Assembly: GCF_900112425.1 (NCBI RefSeq)
Contig: NZ_FOLP01000003.1
Coordinates: forward strand, 434,001-498,000
Direction of reading: 5' to 3'
Origin: Variovorax sp. OK212
GTDB lineage: Bacteria; Pseudomonadota; Gammaproteobacteria; Burkholderiales; Burkholderiaceae_C
DNA: 64,000 nucleotides
Below, piece after piece: positions 59,497-64,000 of this stretch (within the stretch, counting starts at the first letter, position 1; every line of letters begins with the position of its first letter). The translations under genes were made by a program, and so were the position numbers. The notes beneath the pieces are model-generated. The model saw only the letters and a list, made by a program, of their open reading frames with translations. It had not been told where the DNA came from and did not search any database.

Positions 59497-60635
59497 GGCC
59501 GGACGAACTGGCGCAGAAGATTCGCGGCGGCGAGCACATCAAGGGCCAGGACTTCAAGGGCATGCGCTTCGACGGCCTCGACCTGAGCGGCGGTGTCTTC
59601 GGCGAATGCGACTTCTCGGGCGCGAGCCTGCGCGGCGCGCGGCTGACCGAATCGATGCTCGACAGCTGCCGCTTCGACGACGCGGCATTCGACGGCGCCG
59701 ACCTGCAGCGCGCGGCCTTCCACAAGTGCGCCCTGCCGCGCGCCAGCCTGCGGCAGGCGGCGATGACGCGCACCGTCTTCAGCGCATCGCAATTGCAGGA
59801 CGCGCAGCTGAACGGCGCGCAACTCGACCTTGCGGCCTTTCATCAAAGCGAACTGGGCCGGGTGCATTTCGGCGGCGCGGACCTCACCAAGGCCGTGTTC
59901 GGCGAATGCGCGCTCGAGGACGCGCGCTTCGACGACGTGGCGCTGCACACCACCGTGTTCTACCGCGCCGCACTGCGCGGCACCGGCTTCCAGGGCGCGA
60001 GCTTTCACAACGTGATCTTCAGCGAGGCCGACCTGGCCGGGCAGGACTTCTCGGCGCAGGCCTTTCACCTGTGTCAGTTCATCGACGCGGACCTCACGGG
60101 CTGCAACTTCGACCGCGCACGGCTGAGCCAGTGCAACTTCAAGGGCGCGACGCTCGAGCGCGCGGTGCTCACCGGCGTGCACGCGCCGCAATGCCTTTTT
60201 CCGGAGGCCGACCTGCGCCAGGCCGACTGCCGCGGCGGGCACTTCGCGCAGAGCCTGTGGGTCGATGCGCACCTGGCCGATGCCGACCTGTCCGGCGCGC
60301 AGCTGACGCAGTGCATCTTTCATCGCGCGCGCTGCAACCGCACCTCGTTCGCGCGCAGCGACCTCGTGTACGCCGATTTCTCCTATGCCGACCTGGCCGA
60401 CGCCGACATGCGCGGCGCCACCTTCCAGCGCACGCAGCTGCACCGCGCCATGCAGGACGGCACGCGCTGGAGCGACCGCCTCGGCGTGCTCGACAACGAC
60501 CCCGCGCTGTTCGAGGCCGAGCGCGTGGCCGCCGCGCGCACCAGCCGGCCGCAACGCGCGGGGCGCGACGCCTACGGCCGCCCGCTGCGCACACCTCGCA
60601 TGTCTATCCCCCTGCCCGAGGAGCCAGGCTCATGA
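59493..60635 (+). CDS. Pentapeptide-repeat protein of the T6SS cluster
   Basis: A 380-aa protein almost entirely of pentapeptide repeats A(D/N)LxX or xFxxx type. Examples are GMRFDGLDLSGGVFGECDFS, GASLRGARLTESML and ADLADADMRGATFQRTQL. They predict a continuous right-handed beta-helix of about 60 coils-worth of pentads. Only a short basic C-terminal tail (PQRAGRDAYGRPLRTPRM) lacks repeats. It has ATGA overlaps on both sides (DUF2169 fusion and DUF3540). Its slot in the operon is where a cargo effector would be expected, but no enzymatic motif is visible. It may instead be a structural extension of the spike. Confidence 0.9.
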   Translation: MRPDELAQKIRGGEHIKGQDFKGMRFDGLDLSGGVFGECDFSGASLRGARLTESMLDSCRFDDAAFDGADLQRAAFHKCALPRASLRQAAMTRTVFSASQLQDAQLNGAQLDLAAFHQSELGRVHFGGADLTKAVFGECALEDARFDDVALHTTVFYRAALRGTGFQGASFHNVIFSEADLAGQDFSAQAFHLCQFIDADLTGCNFDRARLSQCNFKGATLERAVLTGVHAPQCLFPEADLRQADCRGGHFAQSLWVDAHLADADLSGAQLTQCIFHRARCNRTSFARSDLVYADFSYADLADADMRGATFQRTQLHRAMQDGTRWSDRLGVLDNDPALFEAERVAAARTSRPQRAGRDAYGRPLRTPRMSIPLPEEPGS

Positions 60636-61363
60636 CCCACCGCGCCATTCGCGAGCAACCGCACGCCGTGCACACCCAGGCGTGCGCCGGCGAGAGCCAT
60701 GACGAGATGCAGGCCTTGCTGCACAAGCCCTTGCCGCCCTCCTCGACGCCCTCCCCGCCCTGGACCGGCAGCGCACTGGGCCATGTCGTGCAGGTGCTGG
60801 ACGACGGCCGCTGCCTCGTCGAGGCCCAGGCCGGCGGCGACCGCTGGCACAGCCCGCGCGCCGCGAGCTGCCTGCTCGCACCGGGCGTGGGCGACACGGT
60901 GCTCGTGGCCGGACCGCAGCGCGACCATGTCTACCTGATCGCCGTCATCACGCAGGCCGATGCCAGCCGGTCGGAGCTGGTGGTGGACGGCGACGTCACG
61001 CTGCGCTCGCGCCACGGCGGCATTGCGCTGCAGGCGCAGACGCAGATCGCCCTGGCGTCGCCGGAACTGACTTTGCACGCGCAGAAGGCCAGGCTCGAGG
61101 TCGACGACATGGCCTACCGCGGCGGCGAAGTGCGCGTCACCACGCTGGTCGCGCGCTTCATCGGGCGCACCTGCGAAACCGTGCTCGACCGCCTCAGCGT
61201 GCTCACGCGCTCCAGCTTCCGGTTGACCGAAGAGGTCGATCAGGTGCGCGCCGGCCAGATCGACTACCAGGCGCGCGAGACGCTGCGCCTGCACGCGAAG
61301 AACACGCTCGTGACCAGCAAGGCGCTGGTCAAGGTCGATGCCGACCAGATCCACATGGGCTGA
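60632..61363 (+). CDS. DUF3540 domain protein of the T6SS cluster
   Basis: A 243-aa protein matching the DUF3540 pattern: GHVVQVLDDGRCLVEAQAGG, ASCLLAPGVGDTVLVAGPQR, VYLIAVITQADASRSELVVD and GDVTLRSRHGGIALQAQTQI. A C-terminal half (MAYRGGEVRVTTLVARFIGR, TEEVDQVRAGQIDYQARETL) ends KVDADQIHMG and looks like a beta-helix spike end. DUF3540 genes co-occur with DUF2169 and DUF4150 genes. They are thought to help assemble the VgrG-PAAR tip. The start at 60632 overlaps the pentapeptide gene stop (ATGA). Confidence 0.9.
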   Translation: MTHRAIREQPHAVHTQACAGESHDEMQALLHKPLPPSSTPSPPWTGSALGHVVQVLDDGRCLVEAQAGGDRWHSPRAASCLLAPGVGDTVLVAGPQRDHVYLIAVITQADASRSELVVDGDVTLRSRHGGIALQAQTQIALASPELTLHAQKARLEVDDMAYRGGEVRVTTLVARFIGRTCETVLDRLSVLTRSSFRLTEEVDQVRAGQIDYQARETLRLHAKNTLVTSKALVKVDADQIHMG

Positions 61364-61399
61364 ACCCGGCCCGACGCAACCAGGAAGGAACCCAGCCGC

Positions 61400-61786
61400 A
61401 TGTTCGCCAACAGCCAGATGATGGGCGTGGACCTCGCGTTTCCCGACGTCTGCAAGACGCCACCCGCCATTCCCATTCCCTACCCCAACTTCGCGCTGGG
61501 CCCCACGGCCATTCCCAATGCCTGGAACATCCTGTACGGCGGCACGCCGGCACACAACATGGCCACCGTCACGCCCATCACCAACGGCGACAACGCGGGC
61601 GTGCTGATGGGCGTGGTGTCGCAGACCGTGATGGGGCCGTCGCGCCACATCACCGGCGCCTTCACCGTGCTGCTGAAAGGCACGCCGTGCACGCGCATGA
61701 CCAGCCTGGCGGTGCAGAACCGCTGCAACATCATCGGCATGCGGATCGTGCCGAGCCAGTTCAAGGTGCTGGTGCTGGCGGCTTGA
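61400..61786 (+). CDS. DUF4150 PAAR-like tip protein
   Basis: A 128-aa PAAR-like protein that caps the VgrG spike. Sequence: MFANSQMMGVDLAFPDVCKT, then PPAIPIPYPNFALGPTAIPN, THN-like loop AHNMATVTPITNGDNAGVLM, HITGAFTVLLKGTPCTRMTS and NRCNIIGMRIVPSQFKVLVL. This is DUF4150 nearly alone: no C-terminal effector extension, unlike many DUF4150 toxins. It is the last gene of the T6SS cluster; 37 bp later the convergent chemotaxis gene ends. If this module delivers a toxin, it is not fused to this tip. Confidence 0.92.
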   Translation: MFANSQMMGVDLAFPDVCKTPPAIPIPYPNFALGPTAIPNAWNILYGGTPAHNMATVTPITNGDNAGVLMGVVSQTVMGPSRHITGAFTVLLKGTPCTRMTSLAVQNRCNIIGMRIVPSQFKVLVLAA

Positions 61787-61823
61787 ACCGCGCGGGGGCC
61801 TGGTCCCGGCGCTTCTGCTTCTG

Positions 61824-63344
61824 TCAGACCTTGAACACGCTCACCGCCTGAACCAGACTGCCCGCCTGTTCCTGCAGCGAGCCGGCCGCCGCCGCGGCCT
61901 GCTCCACCAGCGCGGCGTTCTGCTGCGTGGCCTGGTCCATCTGCGAGATGGCCTGGTTGATCTGCTCGATGCCCGAGGTCTGTTCCTGGCTCGCGGCCAT
62001 GATCTCGCCCATGATGTCCGTCACGCGGCGCACGCTGGCGACGATCTCTTTCATCGTGCGGCCCGCCTCGGCCACCTGGTCGCTGCCGGCGCCGACCTTG
62101 TCCACCGAGTCGTCGATCAGCAGCTTGATCTCCTTGGCCGCGCCCGCCGAGCGCTGCGCGAGGTTGCGCACTTCCGAGGCCACCACCGCAAAGCCCCGGC
62201 CCTGCTCGCCCGCACGCGCGGCTTCCACGGCCGCGTTCAGCGCCAGGATGTTGGTCTGGAAGGCGATGCCATCGATCACGCCGATGATGTCGACGATCTT
62301 CTTCGACGACGCATTGATCGAGCCCATGGTGTCCACCACCTGGCCGACCACGTTGCCGCCGCGCACCGCCACTGCCGAGGCCGACACGGCCAGCTGGTTG
62401 GCCTGGCGCGCGTTGTCGGCGTTCTGCTTCACGGTGGAAGTGAGTTCTTCCATCGACGCGGCGGTCTGCTCCAGCGAGCTGGCCTGTTCCTCGGTGCGTG
62501 AAGACAGGTCGAGGTTGCCCGAGGCGATCTGGCCGCTGGCGGTGGCGATGGTGTCGGTGGAGCCGCGAATCTCGCTCACCGTGCCGGCCAGGCTTTGCTG
62601 CATCTGCTGCATGGCGTGCAGCAGGCTGGCGCTGTCGCCCGGCTGCAGTTGCACCTGCATGCCCAGGTCGCCCGCGCCGATGCGGCGCACCACCTCGGCG
62701 GCATAGCCGGGCTCGCCGCCCAGCTGGCGGTACAGGTTGCGCGCCATGGCCCAGGCCATGCCGCCCACCACCACCATCAGCGCGCCGCCGATCGCCAGCA
62801 GGATCACCGTGTTGCGCCAGAAGGCGGTGTCGATGTCGTCGATGTAGTCGCCGAAGCCGACGATCCAGTCCCATGGCTCGAACTTGACGATGGCATAGAG
62901 CTTCTGCACTTCCTGCTTGGCGCCGGGGCGCGTGCCGTAGGCCGTGAGCGTGGCCACGGTGTGGCCCGCCAGCGCGGCGCGGTAGCGCTCGCCGGCTTCC
63001 TTGCCGCCCTTGGCGTCCACGATGCCCACGCGCTTGGGGTTCGGGTGCACGTAGTTCACGTCATTCGTGTAGCCGCGAACGAAGAAGTAGAGCTCGTCCT
63101 TGCGCAGGCTGCCGATGAGTTTCTTCGCCTCTTTCTGCGCCTGCTCGCGGGTGAGCTCGCCCGCCTTCTCCTGCTCGTACAGGCGCTCGAGCGAGGCATT
63201 GGCCAGCACCACCAGCGTGGAGAGTTGCGCGGTGCGCTCCTTCATCATCGATTGGCGCAGCGTCGACAGCGAGACGGAGGCAAGCACGACCATGCCGATC
63301 AGGGCGGCGGCACACAGGAGAAGGATTCGGGTTCGCAGTTTCAT
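61824..63344 (-). CDS. Methyl-accepting chemotaxis protein with Cache-type sensor
   Basis: A 506-aa membrane receptor. Helix 1 is [20 protein letters not shown]. The periplasmic domain (residues ~35-190) has [24 protein letters not shown] and [19 protein letters not shown], as in single-Cache (sCache_2) sensors of small organic acids. Helix 2 is [25 protein letters not shown] domain follows. The signalling hairpin tip is intact: [20 protein letters not shown], then [20 protein letters not shown]. The end ([14 protein letters not shown]) has no CheR-tether pentapeptide. Start ATG 63344. Ligand unknown. Convergent with the T6SS cluster. Confidence 0.95.
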   Translation of the reverse strand: MKLRTRILLLCAAALIGMVVLASVSLSTLRQSMMKERTAQLSTLVVLANASLERLYEQEKAGELTREQAQKEAKKLIGSLRKDELYFFVRGYTNDVNYVHPNPKRVGIVDAKGGKEAGERYRAALAGHTVATLTAYGTRPGAKQEVQKLYAIVKFEPWDWIVGFGDYIDDIDTAFWRNTVILLAIGGALMVVVGGMAWAMARNLYRQLGGEPGYAAEVVRRIGAGDLGMQVQLQPGDSASLLHAMQQMQQSLAGTVSEIRGSTDTIATASGQIASGNLDLSSRTEEQASSLEQTAASMEELTSTVKQNADNARQANQLAVSASAVAVRGGNVVGQVVDTMGSINASSKKIVDIIGVIDGIAFQTNILALNAAVEAARAGEQGRGFAVVASEVRNLAQRSAGAAKEIKLLIDDSVDKVGAGSDQVAEAGRTMKEIVASVRRVTDIMGEIMAASQEQTSGIEQINQAISQMDQATQQNAALVEQAAAAAGSLQEQAGSLVQAVSVFKV

Positions 63345-63430
63345 GGAAGGCGGTCGACAGCAGGAAGTTGGGTACTTCCGGCTTATCGGCAGCGCCGCCG
63401 GAATCTTGAGCCCAAGGGGCCCTTCTTCTG

Positions 63431-63730
63431 TCAGGGTTCGCTGAACCAGGCCTCGGCCCAGCCCTGGCGCTTGACCGGGTTGAATTCGCTGAACTTGAAG
63501 CTGGCGAGCTTTTCCGTGCTGAACGGGTCTTCCGCAAAGAAGGCCTGCAGCGCCTCGAGCGACGCGGCGCGTGCCAGCATGAAGCCGCCGGTCGCCGGCA
63601 CCTTCGGGCCGGAGCACAGCAGCAGGCCGGCGTCATAGCCCTGTTGAAGGTAGGCGCGGTGGGCGGGCACGCAGGGCTGGATCCGGTCCAGCGTCACGAG
63701 GTAGTTGATTTCGACGATGAAGTGCTTCAT
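63431..63730 (-). CDS. YCII-family protein
   Basis: A 99-aa ferredoxin-like fold protein. It begins [20 protein letters not shown] and carries the family pattern with a conserved His ([20 protein letters not shown]), then [23 protein letters not shown] and a C-terminal [10 protein letters not shown]. YciI-like proteins are small dimers, some with a His/Asp active site; cellular role here is unknown. It lies 86 bp upstream of the chemotaxis gene and 75 bp downstream of the Bug receptor gene, all on the minus strand. Confidence 0.88.
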   Translation of the reverse strand: MKHFIVEINYLVTLDRIQPCVPAHRAYLQQGYDAGLLLCSGPKVPATGGFMLARAASLEALQAFFAEDPFSTEKLASFKFSEFNPVKRQGWAEAWFSEP

Positions 63731-63761
63731 GCCCCATGCCAAGCACCGGCCGTGCCAGCCT

Positions 63762-63778
63762 GGCCGGCCGGGCCGGCC
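63762..63778 (-). other. GC-only hairpin between Bug receptor and YCII genes
   Basis: GGCCGGCC-G-GGCCGGCC: two self-palindromic octamers one base apart, giving a very stable structure in the 75-bp gap. There is no T-run on either side, so it is not a classical intrinsic terminator, but it may stabilise or end the upstream mRNA. Confidence 0.5.
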
Positions 63779-63787
63779 GCAGGCGAT

Positions 63788-63814
63788 CTATTCCGCCTAT
63801 TCCGCCTATTCCGC
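63788..63814 (-). repeat. Three tandem 9-bp units spanning a stop codon
   Basis: Three perfect copies of CTATTCCGC (plus strand). On the coding strand each unit reads GCG GAA TAG, so the last sense codons and the stop of the Bug receptor gene are triplicated in frame. The first stop read is at 63806-63808. Confidence 0.9.
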
Positions 63815-64000
63815 CTTTACCCCGGCCGTGCGGATCACCTTGCCCCACTTGGCCGTCTCCGCCGTGATGAAGGCGTCGAACTCCTCCGGCGTGCTGCCTG
63901 CCGGAATGGTGCCCATGGCATCGAGCTTGGCGCGCGTATCGTCGCTCCTGACGATGCGCGCCACCTCTTCCGACATGCGCTTGACGATGTCGCGCGGCGT
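63806..64000 (-). CDS. Bug-family (TctC) receptor, C-terminal fragment
   Basis: The last 64 codons of a second tripartite tricarboxylate receptor; the rest lies beyond the window. Visible sequence: PRDIVKRMSEEVARIVRSDD, AKLDAMGTIPAGSTPEEFDA and FITAETAKWGKVIRTAGVKA, ending AE. This matches the conserved C-terminal pattern of the family: PxxVxxLxxEVxRxL, then SPEEF and KWxxVI. It shows the same architecture as the receptor at 33819-34817. The stop codon lies in a 9-bp tandem repeat. Confidence 0.9.
   Translation of the reverse strand, partial: TPRDIVKRMSEEVARIVRSDDTRAKLDAMGTIPAGSTPEEFDAFITAETAKWGKVIRTAGVKAE

Overview
The window is GC-rich DNA from a betaproteobacterium, most likely a Comamonadaceae member close to Variovorax. 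This rests on codon and base composition, Bug/TctC solute receptors, the mltG-tmk-holB-pilZ-tatD gene order and the general gene style; the species is inferred, not proven. No tRNA, rRNA, CRISPR array or insertion sequence was found.

Positions 1-29104 (minus strand) form one very long, nearly gapless gene chain. Read in transcription order it holds a 2466-aa hybrid NRPS/PKS/aminotransferase, a 1664-aa NRPS, an Sfp-type phosphopantetheinyl transferase and two exosortase-type alpha/beta hydrolases. A complete Wzx/Wzy exopolysaccharide pathway follows: Wza export lipoprotein, Wzc-like BY-kinase, ExoY-type priming transferase, GDP-L-fucose synthase, GDP-mannose dehydratase, Wzy-like polymerase, glycosyltransferases, a secreted GH29-like protein, Wzx flippase, WcaI-like transferase and GalE (cut by the window edge). 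Most junctions are ATGA overlaps or gaps below 60 bp, so the assembly line and the fucose-containing polysaccharide genes look co-transcribed. This is the most unusual part of the window: a beta-amino-acid-forming assembly line without a thioesterase, embedded at the head of an EPS operon.

Positions 29105-29661 are a relatively AT-rich divergent control region with a perfect inverted repeat. A methyltransferase, a LysM/M23 lipoprotein of NlpD type with lost zinc ligands, and a 60-aa membrane protein follow on the plus strand.

Positions 31723-35805 (minus) are a small catabolic set: LysR regulator, Bug receptor, class III CoA-transferase and enoyl-CoA hydratase. Positions 35921-39672 (plus) encode an SbcD-like nuclease and an SbcC/YhaN-like ATPase without a visible zinc hook. 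Positions 39792-44426 (minus) are a housekeeping operon: mltG, tmk, holB, pilZ, tatD and an exported ankyrin protein. ygfZ and a secreted hypothetical protein follow on the plus strand, separated by a tandem-hairpin terminator.

Positions 46578-52664 (minus) hold a thioesterase-GNAT fusion, a DUF6493-like protein paired with a SWIM zinc-finger protein, and an HSL-type hydrolase. An iron-type alcohol dehydrogenase is divergent (52729-53865). Positions 54005-61786 (plus) are an orphan type VI secretion island: VgrG with an octapeptide needle, a small membrane protein, a DUF2169-pentapeptide fusion, a pentapeptide protein, DUF3540 and a DUF4150 PAAR-like tip. No classical toxin or immunity gene is visible. 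The window ends with a methyl-accepting chemotaxis protein, a YCII-family protein and the tail of another Bug receptor whose stop codon sits in a 9-bp tandem repeat.
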